A DNA stretch of 27,762 nucleotides. Source: a virus. The stretch covers positions 1-27,762 of the IMG/VR virus record IMGVR_UViG_3300029927_000055; one strand, written 5' to 3'. This document shows, in pieces, positions 17,555 through 25,320 of the stretch. Position 1 is the stretch's first letter. Each line of letters opens with the position of its first letter. The notes under the pieces were generated by a model, which did not search any database, was not told where the DNA came from, and saw nothing but the letters and a program-made list of their open reading frames with translations. The translations under genes were made by a program, and so were the position numbers.

Positions 17555-18718
17555 CTACTTTCCAGTTGAAGCGATAACTGCTACAACACCATAATCTTTG
17601 TTATCAAAGATACTATCAGCTAAGATGCCATCGTTTGCACTTGCTTCATACTTCGTTTTTGCCATACCATAGACTCTGTCTATACCTGCATGCATTCTAC
17701 GAGGGTCACTTTTGTCAGCCCAGTCATAGTAAGCGATACCTTGGTCTACAACCATGTAACATGAACCAGCACCAACAAGTAAGTTGATCTCTGTCTCTTG
17801 CCCAGCACCACCTGCATAAGTTTTTAAATCAAAACTTTTAGTATTACCAAAGCCGTTAAACTTTCCACCAGAAGTAAGCACACCTGATTGTCTTGGAGTG
17901 TCTGTTTTTACATCAAGTAAAAGAACACCATCCCAAAAACCTAAAGCACCTGTAAAGATAGGATTTGTTTTTCCTCTCTCAAGAGCATCTCTTCTTGCCG
18001 CTTCCCAGTTTGCATCATTTTTGATATGTCTAGCCGAGTTTGTTCCAACGAACATAACATAGAACTCTACTTCATCATAAAAGCCCATGTTCTCATTTTG
18101 AGTAGTGCTCACTGGAAGAAGTGGTGGAACTGTTGCTTTACCTGCATAGTCTAGCCCTAGCACTGCTCTGTTTTTTGCCTCTTCTACATCTGTAGTAGTG
18201 ATAACATCTGCTGTTACAAGGTTTGCAGTTGTAGCATCAACTGGATGTCCACATACAACGATGTTCGTACAGTTTGCACTCATAGCAGAAAAGAAAATCT
18301 TATCAAACTTACGAGTACCCCAGTTTGTCAGTGAAGTTTTTGCTCTTGACTTAAACTTACTTGAGTTTCTCTGGTTAATGATACCTTGAGTTGATGGTAC
18401 TGAGTGCTGAAATCTATCAACTTTGATAAACATGTTAATGTCTTTAAGCTCTTCAGAACTTCCTGAAAAATCAACATTACCGATAGTCCCACTCTCTATA
18501 AGAGCATCTTCCATCTTCACACCGATAACAGAACCAACATCATCAATACTTTTTAAAACTGTTTTAATGATACTAGTCGTATCATCTTCAGTCTTTGCTA
18601 TAAAAGGTAAAACCTTCGACTTTGCAATAACCTCTTTTGTTATTGACTTACTGTAACCTACACTCTCATCAGCAGTAGATAAAAAATCTGTTGCTGACAA
18701 TCCACTAAAAACTGCCAT
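17555..18718 (-). CDS. Major capsid protein, N4-gp56-like family
   Basis: 387 residues. The block FSGSSEELKDINMFIKVDRF then QHSVPSTQGIINQRN (about 83-118), continuing to LTNWGTRKFDKIFFSAM (about 128-145), matches the conserved core of N4-gp56-type capsid proteins with the HK97 fold. The protein forms the icosahedral shell. The start follows AAGGA at 6 nt. It lies downstream of an exceptional 145-bp leader with two hairpins, which suggests special control of this most abundant product. Neighbours are a scaffold-like gene upstream and a decoration-like gene downstream, the usual head order. Confidence 0.82.
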   Translation of the reverse strand: MAVFSGLSATDFLSTADESVGYSKSITKEVIAKSKVLPFIAKTEDDTTSIIKTVLKSIDDVGSVIGVKMEDALIESGTIGNVDFSGSSEELKDINMFIKVDRFQHSVPSTQGIINQRNSSKFKSRAKTSLTNWGTRKFDKIFFSAMSANCTNIVVCGHPVDATTANLVTADVITTTDVEEAKNRAVLGLDYAGKATVPPLLPVSTTQNENMGFYDEVEFYVMFVGTNSARHIKNDANWEAARRDALERGKTNPIFTGALGFWDGVLLLDVKTDTPRQSGVLTSGGKFNGFGNTKSFDLKTYAGGAGQETEINLLVGAGSCYMVVDQGIAYYDWADKSDPRRMHAGIDRVYGMAKTKYEASANDGILADSIFDNKDYGVVAVIASTGK

Positions 18719-18740
18719 GTTATTTCCTTAGTTTTTTTGT

Positions 18741-18758
18741 AAATGTCTTGAGACATTT
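18741..18758 (-). promoter_or_regulatory. Short hairpin just before the capsid ribosome-binding site
   Basis: AAATGTCT and AGACATTT form an 8-bp stem around two bases, 22 bp before the capsid start. No T-run follows on the transcribed strand (A-rich instead), so it is not an intrinsic terminator. It may protect the 5' end of the processed capsid message or adjust translation. Confidence 0.5.
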
Positions 18759-18760
18759 TT

Positions 18761-18858
18761 ATCTTTTGCCTACCCTAATGTAGATAGCAAAGTAAAGAGA
18801 GACACGGTTAGGGTTAGGCATCTCTATACTTGCTACCTACATTAAGGTAGGCTAAGAT
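18761..18858 (-). promoter_or_regulatory. Long imperfect hairpin in the capsid leader (34 bp of pairing, 20-base loop)
   Basis: Arms 18768-18800 and 18821-18852 pair over 32 positions with one bulge, and a further 5 bp (18761-18765 with 18854-18858) extend the stem. Two DNA mismatches (18775/18845 and 18784/18836) become G-U pairs in the minus-strand RNA, leaving one U-U mismatch. The loop (18801-18820) carries GGTTAGGGTTAGG. Its part 18808-18819 can pair with 18768-18778 (11 bp, one bulge) instead of the outer arm. This looks like a structured mRNA leader, possibly an RNase III site or attenuator. Confidence 0.7.
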
Positions 18859-18863
18859 TATGT

Positions 18864-19115
18864 TTAGCTTATAAAGCCTATAGCTTTTTGCAAATCCCCA
18901 TCCGCTAAAGCATCCATCGCTTCTACAGAACTCTTTTTTGACTTAATCATATCCTGCATCTCTTTGAGTCTTGCAGGGTCTTTCATGATTTCAAAGAACT
19001 TTTCAGTAGCTCTTATGTCCTCTTTTATCTCCCAATCATCTCGCTTTTTAGCTGGAGTAGACTCCATCTTCTCTTCCATCTTCTCGTTCATCTTTCCTTT
19101 CATTTCCATCATCAT
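18864..19115 (-). CDS. Small charged protein, unknown, in the head operon
   Basis: 83 residues beginning MMMEMKGKMNEKMEEKME, a Met/Glu/Lys repeat, followed by a helical segment (about 25-60) and an acidic C-terminal piece. The start is ambiguous among three consecutive ATG codons; AAGGA lies 4 to 10 nt before them. It sits between the scaffold-like gene and the capsid leader. Very charged small helical proteins here could assist assembly. No family recognised. Confidence 0.5.
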   Translation of the reverse strand: MMMEMKGKMNEKMEEKMESTPAKKRDDWEIKEDIRATEKFFEIMKDPARLKEMQDMIKSKKSSVEAMDALADGDLQKAIGFIS

Positions 19116-19132
19116 GTTTTCCTTTTATTTTT

Positions 19133-19885
19133 TTACAAGCCTAAAGCTTCTTGCAGTAACTTATCATCACTAAGAGTTCCAGTAGAGACATCAGTGTTAC
19201 TTGGAGTCTCTTTTCTTAAGTCATTTACATTTGGGATGTTTGGTGTTGTAGATTTTTTAATGTTTTTTGGGTTAATGTTTACATACTTCTCATAAGTCTT
19301 AAGAAAAACATCTGCATAAGATTCTGAATCATTTAGGATTTTGTCTTGTTGTGCTTTAGAGAGGTCGTTTGTAAAGTATGCAGTCACTTTTTCATGGTCA
19401 TACTCAGGATATTTTGCACTGACTTCTACTATAGCACTCTGTCTTTCATAGATGAGTTGTTTGTTCTCTTTTTCATCTTTTAGAGCCTGTATCTCATCAA
19501 CTTTAGAACCTGACTTCTCAAACTCTTTGAGTTTATCATTTACAAGCTTCATGTACTTAGGCTTGTCCTCAAACTCCAAAGCCTGCTCTGCATCACTAAG
19601 GTGTGTATCGAGGTTATCATAAAATGTAGAAACATCAACACTCTCAGCTTCAAGCTGTTGTATCTGCACATCTATCTTTACTATCTCTTCGTTGATACTT
19701 AACTGCTCATCTGTAACAAGAGTTGTTTTAGTAAGAGGTTCTTTTGGTGTCTCTTCTATCTTTTTTTCACTAGATTCTTTAACTTCTTCTTCTTTTGGAG
19801 TCTCTTCTTTTTTTTCACCACCAAAAACAGTACTCTCAAGAGCATCAATATCCACTGCCTCTAATCCTTTTTCTGCATTACCCAT
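19133..19885 (-). CDS. Putative scaffold protein
   Basis: 250 residues, acidic and highly charged, with an unfolded N-terminal third rich in Glu, Lys, Thr and Pro (about 25-55) and long helices (about 70-190). It has few hydrophobic residues and no membrane segment. Composition and position one gene before the major capsid protein are those of podovirus scaffolds, which guide procapsid assembly and leave the shell. The C-terminal part (DDKLLQEALGL) could be the capsid-binding tail. AAAGG lies before the ATG and promoter box 2 lies 42 bp upstream, so this gene probably opens the head transcription unit. Confidence 0.6.
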   Translation of the reverse strand: MGNAEKGLEAVDIDALESTVFGGEKKEETPKEEEVKESSEKKIEETPKEPLTKTTLVTDEQLSINEEIVKIDVQIQQLEAESVDVSTFYDNLDTHLSDAEQALEFEDKPKYMKLVNDKLKEFEKSGSKVDEIQALKDEKENKQLIYERQSAIVEVSAKYPEYDHEKVTAYFTNDLSKAQQDKILNDSESYADVFLKTYEKYVNINPKNIKKSTTPNIPNVNDLRKETPSNTDVSTGTLSDDKLLQEALGL

Positions 19886-19926
19886 CTCGTGTCCTTTAAA
19901 TATAATTTATATAGGAGTATTGTAGT

Positions 19927-19950
19927 AATAAAAAAAAGATTAAGTGGGGT
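19927..19950 (-). promoter_or_regulatory. Late-promoter box, copy 2 (upstream of the scaffold gene)
   Basis: On the minus strand CCCCACTTAATC is followed by eight T and ATT, nearly identical to 13049-13071. An AT-rich -10-like element (TATAAA, 19906-19911) lies 15 bp downstream and the scaffold start follows at 19885. It probably drives the head operon down to the 314-residue gene. Confidence 0.55.
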
Positions 19951-19973
19951 ATATATTTGATAGTTTTAAATTT

Positions 19974-21125
19974 TTAAAATCCTAAAAAGTTACCAATTCC
20001 TTTCAATCCGTCTGATATTGAACTTCCAGCATTGTCTGCTACATCTTTTACAGATAATGTAAACTCATCATCTCCTATCACATCAACAACATCAAGGAAA
20101 AAATCACCTAGATTATTATTTTCTCCTTCTCTTATATTAGACAGGTCTAGTGCATCTTGGTCTACTGATTTCGTATAAGTTGGAGTAATCTTTAATCCAG
20201 CCTTTCCTCTTTCATACTCCTCAACTGTTATAGCACCTTCAGGGGCATTAGCCCTTTGAGATTGAGCTAGTTTTGCAAAGATGCTATCTTCACTTTGGGC
20301 ACGGTTCCCTGCTGTAATATTTAACATTCTGTAAAGTTCTGCTGGAGATGTGAGTCTATTTTGTAGTATTTTATTGTAATTTTTGTCTTGTAGTCCTAAA
20401 AATCTTACTGTATTTAAGTCTCCAGTCTCATTAAACAAAGTGCCACCAGCACGAGGGGCATCATAGTTTACACCACCAGCAAACCAGTCATATATGCTCC
20501 CATCAATACTACTACTAACTACAGAAGCACTAGGTATAAGCTCATAGTTTCTTTGTAGCCCATAGAGTGGTAGTTCATCAGGAGCAGAAGATAATATAAA
20601 CTCAAACTCTAATTCCCAGTAGTCAGACTCTGTTTTAGTTTTTTTATCATCTTCACTCTTAGATTTGTTATCATTTTTACTTATCTCTTCTTTAGCATCT
20701 TGTAAAGCTTTTTCAAATTGATAGTAAGCATCAGAGTACTCATAAGTTGGAGTATATTTTGTATATGTAAACTCATACCCATCATTAGTAGTAGCAGTTC
20801 TTATGGATTCTGTATATCCTGTTATATATGGCTTAAAAGGATTTTCAACATTATTGAGATTCGTTCCATATGCTTTTATTATATCCTCAGCATTACCAAT
20901 ATAAGTCTCATCAGGTAGAGTAACTGTTATTGGTGCTACGGTATTTGTAAAAGTTGATAACCTTTTTTGTATACTATTGTTTTTAATATCTTCAGAACTT
21001 AAGTACTTAAACTTATTAGAATCAACATTAAGATTACTAAAGTCTCCAGTTTGTCCTGCACTTCCACCAGTTGTTCCACCACCAGTTGTTCCACCACCAG
21101 TTCCATCATATACTACAGAAGACAT
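19974..21125 (-). CDS. Virion-like protein with Gly/Thr-repeat N-terminus, unknown
   Basis: 383 residues. The N-terminus has a Gly/Thr repeat (GGGTTGGGTTGG, about 10-21, from 15-bp DNA repeats at 21066-21105), followed by an asparagine/tyrosine-rich body and a charged helical linker (about 160-180). The C-terminus ends in a Gly-rich amphipathic helix (SISDGLKGIGNFLGF). No enzyme motif or signal peptide is visible. The gene starts directly after the TAA of the preceding gene (TAAATG). It is probably a structural protein connecting head and tail modules, but the function is unassigned. Confidence 0.5.
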   Translation of the reverse strand: MSSVVYDGTGGGTTGGGTTGGSAGQTGDFSNLNVDSNKFKYLSSEDIKNNSIQKRLSTFTNTVAPITVTLPDETYIGNAEDIIKAYGTNLNNVENPFKPYITGYTESIRTATTNDGYEFTYTKYTPTYEYSDAYYQFEKALQDAKEEISKNDNKSKSEDDKKTKTESDYWELEFEFILSSAPDELPLYGLQRNYELIPSASVVSSSIDGSIYDWFAGGVNYDAPRAGGTLFNETGDLNTVRFLGLQDKNYNKILQNRLTSPAELYRMLNITAGNRAQSEDSIFAKLAQSQRANAPEGAITVEEYERGKAGLKITPTYTKSVDQDALDLSNIREGENNNLGDFFLDVVDVIGDDEFTLSVKDVADNAGSSISDGLKGIGNFLGF

Positions 21126-22007
21126 TTATGTTGCCTTTACAGTCTCAGCTAAAGCTATCTCAGTACCATCTGCATTAAGTACAGGACTATAATCCACAGG
21201 AGAAGAACCTGAATTTATATAAATTTTTTCAAGCATATTTTTATATATCTTCCACATATCTGTAGTAATGACAAAACCACCAACGCCTAAGTTCCCTAAT
21301 GTATCACTATAGTCTTGCATCGCTTTTATTCTGTTGTTATATATTACTGAGTATCCTAACTGCTTTTCTTGCTCTTTTACGAAATTTACATCTGCATTTA
21401 ACTTCTCTTGTGTAAGTTCTTGAGTAGACTTTGCAACACCAGTAGTAGCAAGTGTTTTCGTTTTTACATCTCCAACCGAAGCAAGTCCATCTATAACTTC
21501 TTGATCAGTACTTACATAATATGTATAGTCAAAGTATGTATTTCCTGTAGTGAGTTTAGCAGCTATGTACTGTTCATCTTTAATAAGTAAATCTTTTGCT
21601 AATTGTGCATCTCTAGCAGCTGTTGCACTTGCTATGTCTAGTGCTTTGTTTGTTTCACTATCGGCTTGTCTTCCAACGAGTGTAGCACTTTTGTCTATTC
21701 TAATTCTCTCACTCGCTTTGTTAAGTAGGTCCTGAGTTGATTGTGCATCCCTTACGGCTGTAGCACTTGCTATGTCTAGTGCTTTGTTTGCCTCTGTAAC
21801 TATCTGCTTATCTAAAAGTAAAAAACCTTTTATGACTTGGAGTGATTGAGTACTCTGGCTCATTGCTCCTATGATTATGTTTGATGCAGCAGTTGCTAAA
21901 CTCTCATCCTCCATTTGAGTAGCTTCTTGTAACTTTTTAAGTTCACTCATCCCTTTTGTTAAAAATTCATCATATAAACTTTTAAGTTCAGTTGTATCTA
22001 TTGCCAT
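21126..22007 (-). CDS. Helical virion-like protein with internal 46-residue repeat
   Basis: 293 residues. The first 155 are almost wholly helical, with a duplicated segment NKALDIASATA.RDAQ at about 72-87 and 118-133. The C-terminal part (about 155-293) contains beta segments and aromatic residues (YFDYTYYV, FVITTDMWKIYKNM). AAGGA lies 7 nt before the ATG. It lies between the lysis cassette and the head module and is cotranscribed with the next gene. A rod-like tail or injection protein is a fair guess; no family was recognised. Confidence 0.5.
   Translation of the reverse strand: MAIDTTELKSLYDEFLTKGMSELKKLQEATQMEDESLATAASNIIIGAMSQSTQSLQVIKGFLLLDKQIVTEANKALDIASATAVRDAQSTQDLLNKASERIRIDKSATLVGRQADSETNKALDIASATAARDAQLAKDLLIKDEQYIAAKLTTGNTYFDYTYYVSTDQEVIDGLASVGDVKTKTLATTGVAKSTQELTQEKLNADVNFVKEQEKQLGYSVIYNNRIKAMQDYSDTLGNLGVGGFVITTDMWKIYKNMLEKIYINSGSSPVDYSPVLNADGTEIALAETVKAT
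21625..21790. repeat. Direct repeat, 28 bp identical, period 138 bp
   Basis: The same 28 bases occur at 21625-21652 and 21763-21790, in frame with a 46-codon period. They encode the repeated NKALDIASATA segments in the 293-residue protein and mark a recent internal duplication. Confidence 0.75.
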
Positions 22008-22016
22008 GTTTTTTCC

Positions 22017-22238
22017 TTATATTAAAGACTCTTTGAGCCTTATGTATTGCTTGACTTGTTTTAAACTTGTTTTATTGTTTTGTAAGTTTATGATGTCTGA
22101 TTCTATAGAAGTTAATCTCGCTTGAATATCTGATATATCTAGTGTTATAGTTCCGATAGTAGTATTATTAAGAATATCTATAAGACCTTGCAGTTCACGT
22201 ATCTTAACGAGAGAAGATGCTGCTATGTTATTGTTCAT
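22017..22238 (-). CDS. Small coiled-coil protein, unknown
   Basis: 73 residues with heptad-like hydrophobic spacing over most of the length (IRELQGLIDIL, LTSIESDIINLQ). No membrane segment. It begins 6 bp after the lysozyme stop without an evident ribosome-binding site, suggesting translational coupling. It could belong to the lysis group or to the virion genes that follow. Confidence 0.5.
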   Translation of the reverse strand: MNNNIAASSLVKIRELQGLIDILNNTTIGTITLDISDIQARLTSIESDIINLQNNKTSLKQVKQYIRLKESLI

Positions 22239-22244
22239 AATATT

Positions 22245-22643
22245 TTATATACTTCTCTTCATCAGGTTAGATAATTTTTTAGCTCTATTTGGAGTCTGTA
22301 TCGCCCATTTACTATCGAGCATCTCTTCACTTGCACTTACATAATCAAAATTCTTTAAATGCTTCCACATTTTCTTAAATTTAAGTACACCATTAACACC
22401 CATCTGATAACTCATTTCTGAAATTACACTTTGTGCATTTAATGTAAGTTTATTAACAAAAGGCTCTTTTTTCTCAAGCTCTTTGATTTTCTCTTTTAGT
22501 CTCATCTCTAAGATTACTTGTGACTCTTCTTTACTTAGTGGTAGTTTTGTTCCATAACCTATAGTTGCAAAACCTAGTGTATCAGCATAAGGCATCCCAC
22601 GAAACCCCTCAGACTCTTTAACGTTTTCTATTAACTCTTTCAT
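22245..22643 (-). CDS. Endolysin, T4-type lysozyme (GH24)
   Basis: 132 residues, shorter than T4 lysozyme (164). The N-terminal active site matches the family: Glu12 in ESEGF, Asp21 in YADT and Thr27 in FATIGYGT, in the T4 spacing Glu-8-Asp-5-Thr. It hydrolyses the glycan strands of peptidoglycan and releases the phage. There is no signal peptide or SAR helix, so it needs a holin for export. Its ATG overlaps the stop of the upstream gene (ATGA), consistent with a lysis operon. Confidence 0.85.
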   Translation of the reverse strand: MKELIENVKESEGFRGMPYADTLGFATIGYGTKLPLSKEESQVILEMRLKEKIKELEKKEPFVNKLTLNAQSVISEMSYQMGVNGVLKFKKMWKHLKNFDYVSASEEMLDSKWAIQTPNRAKKLSNLMKRSI

Positions 22644-23059
22644 TCTTTATCCTTGTTATCGTTTAGTTCTCTTAACATGTAAGTAGAAAATGCTTTTGTC
22701 AGCTCTTCTAGCTTTCCCAGCATCACATCGCTATTTTTAGTCATGTGTGCCAGTTCGCTGTCTATATTTTTTAAGTGTAGAGCAAGTTCATGTTTTGAAA
22801 CAAATTTACTATCTGCTGTTTTTTCATCAAGAAGAGTTCCAAATTTTGATTCGAGTCTTGTAGCTCTATCATGGCAGTCATCTATTCTTCTAAACTGAGC
22901 ATCCAACTTCCTGTCCATATCATGATGATAAACAGTGTCAGTCTCTAAGTGTGACTTTGCACCTTTTTCTAGTGAGTCTAGTCTATTCCTAACTATTCCA
23001 TAACCAAAAGCAACAGCTAACAGTCCACTTCCCGCACTTATCATCCAACTCTCTAACAT
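22640..23059 (-). CDS. Membrane-anchored coiled-coil protein, candidate spanin-like or lysis accessory
   Basis: 139 residues with one N-terminal membrane segment (about 4-23) and a long charged helical remainder with coiled-coil spacing. This N-in helix plus periplasmic coil resembles inner-membrane spanins such as Rz, though no outer-membrane partner was found. AAGGAG precedes the ATG. It lies between holin and lysozyme and overlaps the lysozyme start by 4 bases. Alternatives are a holin regulator or a tail-associated protein. Confidence 0.5.
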   Translation of the reverse strand: MLESWMISAGSGLLAVAFGYGIVRNRLDSLEKGAKSHLETDTVYHHDMDRKLDAQFRRIDDCHDRATRLESKFGTLLDEKTADSKFVSKHELALHLKNIDSELAHMTKNSDVMLGKLEELTKAFSTYMLRELNDNKDKE

Positions 23060-23099
23060 TTAGCTCTCCTTGTACTTACTAACTAATATGACTTTCATA

Positions 23100-23528
23100 T
23101 CACTTTCCTCTAATCGAGTTTATAGTTCCACCACCAAAATAAAAAACTACTATCGTTCCTATGATTATGCCTACATTAAAAGTAAGTACAAGATTAAACA
23201 ACGGTTCTAAAGATATTTCAATTATATTTTTCACTTCTACACCATTGCTTAGTTCTATATACTTATGTATAGAATTAAATACTACTATCACAAGACCTAT
23301 TAAAAAAGCTAAAGAGTACAAAAACATAAAACTAAATGTAATGAACCTTTGAGCTATTTTAAAAGGTTCGTAAGCACCAAGCATTTTTATATGTAGTTCT
23401 CCGACCTTTTGCTTCATCTCTGCTTTTTCTTCATTGGTATATACAAGTTTATCACCCGTAGCTATAACAGCATCTACAACGCTATCTATACTTTTGACAC
23501 TAAATATACCTTTTATTAAATCAAACAT
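23100..23528 (-). CDS. Holin, 3TM/GTA-type family
   Basis: 142 residues. A helical N-terminal part (YTNEEKAEMKQKVGEL, about 30-45) is followed by two clear membrane helices (about 62-84 and 111-131) ending in FYFGGGTINSIRGK. This arrangement resembles the holin family described for gene-transfer-agent release. It would form inner-membrane lesions and let the lysozyme out. AAGG lies before the ATG. It is separated from the lysozyme by one small gene. Confidence 0.65.
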   Translation of the reverse strand: MFDLIKGIFSVKSIDSVVDAVIATGDKLVYTNEEKAEMKQKVGELHIKMLGAYEPFKIAQRFITFSFMFLYSLAFLIGLVIVVFNSIHKYIELSNGVEVKNIIEISLEPLFNLVLTFNVGIIIGTIVVFYFGGGTINSIRGK

Positions 23529-23530
23529 CT

Positions 23531-23794
23531 CTAAACCTTAGTAACTATGATTCCATACTCTAAAGCGTATAAAACCATAGAAGGTGCAAATGTATAAACA
23601 AAATCCATAAAGTCTGCTGTGTTCGTTTTAGGATTATAATAGTCATAAACTTCTTTACCTAGTGATTGAACAAACACTACACATATCGCTAAGTGTGGAT
23701 TAACCATACCTACTACAATATATGTCAGCAAACCGTAAAAAGCATGATTTGCTTTATCTTGTGGCATCAGCATCCACTTGAGTACTTTGCTCAT
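23531..23794 (-). CDS. Small phage membrane protein with DKxxH and GKExxD motifs
   Basis: 87 residues with two or three hydrophobic stretches (about 17-42 and 66-84). Conserved-looking residues are Asp13, Lys14 and His17 (QDKANH), GKEVYD (46-51) and TADFMD (59-64). This DKxxH...GKExxD...D pattern is shared with small membrane proteins of unknown role that are common in phages and bacteria. It is first in the lysis cassette, 2 bp before the holin, so it may be a second holin or pinholin. The function is inferred only from context. Confidence 0.5.
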   Translation of the reverse strand: MSKVLKWMLMPQDKANHAFYGLLTYIVVGMVNPHLAICVVFVQSLGKEVYDYYNPKTNTADFMDFVYTFAPSMVLYALEYGIIVTKV

Positions 23795-23795
23795 C

Positions 23796-24197
23796 TTAGT
23801 ACCCTATTTCAGCTTTGAGACCAAATCCTAAAGATAAACACTCTTGTACATAAGCCTCATAAGCAACTCTTTTAGCATCTGCTGGATCTCTCTTACTCTG
23901 TGCAACTTCATCAGCAACATCATACTTTTTTGCTATTTCTGTTTTTACAACTTCACGGATACGCTTAAGCTGTGCAGAGTTAGTAACTAGTGCTTTAAAC
24001 TCATCTTTTAAAATTACGGTTGCACTTATCTCTGTTGGCTGTTGTGCTATAAGTGCATCAATATCAGCCTCAACCGTAGACTCTAAACTAACAACACCTG
24101 TATCAAAAACATTAACTGTAACACTCACAACACCACCCTTGAACTCTAAAACTGAAAACTCAGCCTCAACTTTTGTAAACTTTACATACTTAAACAT
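23796..24197 (-). CDS. Unknown protein, coupled to the reverse transcriptase
   Basis: 133 residues. The first 55 look beta-rich (EFSVLEFKGGVVSVTVNVF), the rest helical and charged with KRIREVVKTEIAKKY (about 78-92) and a conserved-looking Cys. GAGGAG lies 7 nt before the ATG, and the start lies inside the end of the reverse transcriptase gene (16-bp overlap). No membrane segment or enzyme motif. It could be a DGR accessory, a tail-fibre chaperone or a lysis-operon leader. Confidence 0.5.
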   Translation of the reverse strand: MFKYVKFTKVEAEFSVLEFKGGVVSVTVNVFDTGVVSLESTVEADIDALIAQQPTEISATVILKDEFKALVTNSAQLKRIREVVKTEIAKKYDVADEVAQSKRDPADAKRVAYEAYVQECLSLGFGLKAEIGY

Positions 24198-25231
24198 AAC
24201 AAACTCCTCTTTGGTATTAAAATAAAATCAGGCATATATCTTAAAACTATTTTTCTAAAGTAGCTAAGAGTATTTGTGCCTTTTGCATGACCGATAATAG
24301 ATACTATCGAACTAATATTTTTATCTATAACTGATTTTCTAAACTTGTACAATGTATGTTTTCGAACAAATTTTACACTTCTCCATGTACGATACCCCAC
24401 AAAGTTCAAGCCTCTTTTTATCTTTAGTATATGCCAGTGACTTAGTTGCATTTTTAGCTTTTTATCAACAAACTCTTCACACTGTTTTTGTGCTATTTTT
24501 GCTTCATCTAAAGTTAGCCCTACCAGTACAAAGTCATCTACATATCTAACATAACTCTTTATCTTCAAAACTCTCTTTATGAAGTTGTCTACCTCATTCA
24601 TATAGACTAGAGAGTACAACTGACTCAAAAGGTTGCCAATAGGAATGCCGACACTTGATCCATTTGCATCAGCAAAAACCATCATCAAGTCTATAAACTT
24701 CTTGTCTTTTATCCTTTTTTCAAATAGTCCTCTTAATATAGTTCTATCAATAGAGTAAAAAAACTTCTTAATGTCAAGCTTTAATGTATATTTATCTCCA
24801 TCATACTTACACATCTCTTTTTGTGTATAAGCACTAGCCTTATGTGTCCCACCATTTTTTCTACAAGCGAAGCTTGTGTCTATAAACGTACTATTAAAAA
24901 TATTATAGATGACTCTATAAATAGCATGTTGCACAACAAGGTCTCTAAAATGAGGTGCTAAAATAACTCTTCTCTTTGGTTCATACACCTCAAACTCTCT
25001 ATATGGTTTTGTGGTATATGTTTGTGTTTTTAACTCTTCAAATAGTGCATCCAAGTTAAGACTTAAATTTTTTTCAAATAGATATGTTCCTACTTTTTTT
25101 CTCTTGCCTTTTCTAGCTTCTAAATATGCTACAAAAAGGTTATCTTGAGTAAAAGCAAGTTCATACAAGTTGCCATATCGTTTCGAGGTTCTTAGAATTT
25201 CTAAGCCATATTTTTCTTTCATACTTGCCAT
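24182..25231 (-). CDS. Diversity-generating retroelement reverse transcriptase
   Basis: 349 residues, within the usual 280-400 of DGR enzymes. Polymerase motifs are LKLDIKKFF (150-158, catalytic Asp153), GIPIGNLLSQ (195-204, the G...SQ motif typical of DGR enzymes in place of the group II intron QG) and YVDDF (230-234, catalytic Asp pair). Further downstream LNFVGYR (about 275) matches motif 7. It lacks a maturase or endonuclease domain. It lies downstream of the avd gene and template repeat on the same strand, the canonical DGR order, and makes the adenine-mutagenised cDNA. It overlaps the next gene by 16 bp. Confidence 0.93.
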   Translation of the reverse strand: MASMKEKYGLEILRTSKRYGNLYELAFTQDNLFVAYLEARKGKRKKVGTYLFEKNLSLNLDALFEELKTQTYTTKPYREFEVYEPKRRVILAPHFRDLVVQHAIYRVIYNIFNSTFIDTSFACRKNGGTHKASAYTQKEMCKYDGDKYTLKLDIKKFFYSIDRTILRGLFEKRIKDKKFIDLMMVFADANGSSVGIPIGNLLSQLYSLVYMNEVDNFIKRVLKIKSYVRYVDDFVLVGLTLDEAKIAQKQCEEFVDKKLKMQLSHWHILKIKRGLNFVGYRTWRSVKFVRKHTLYKFRKSVIDKNISSIVSIIGHAKGTNTLSYFRKIVLRYMPDFILIPKRSLLCLSM

Positions 25232-25320
25232 ACTTTAATAAATCCCCTCTTTAAAATTTCGCTTTTAGCTGGACTCCACATCCCTCTTTTCCAATCTTGT
25301 TTTTGACATTTTAGGATTAC

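Noticed and set aside
18741-18858. The capsid-leader hairpins as an intrinsic terminator
   Set aside because: No T-run follows either stem on the transcribed strand, and the bases that follow are A-rich before the ribosome-binding site.
24182-25231. Retron or group II intron as the source of the reverse transcriptase
   Set aside because: The SQ motif, avd partner, adenine-biased TR/VR pair and lack of maturase domain fit a DGR.
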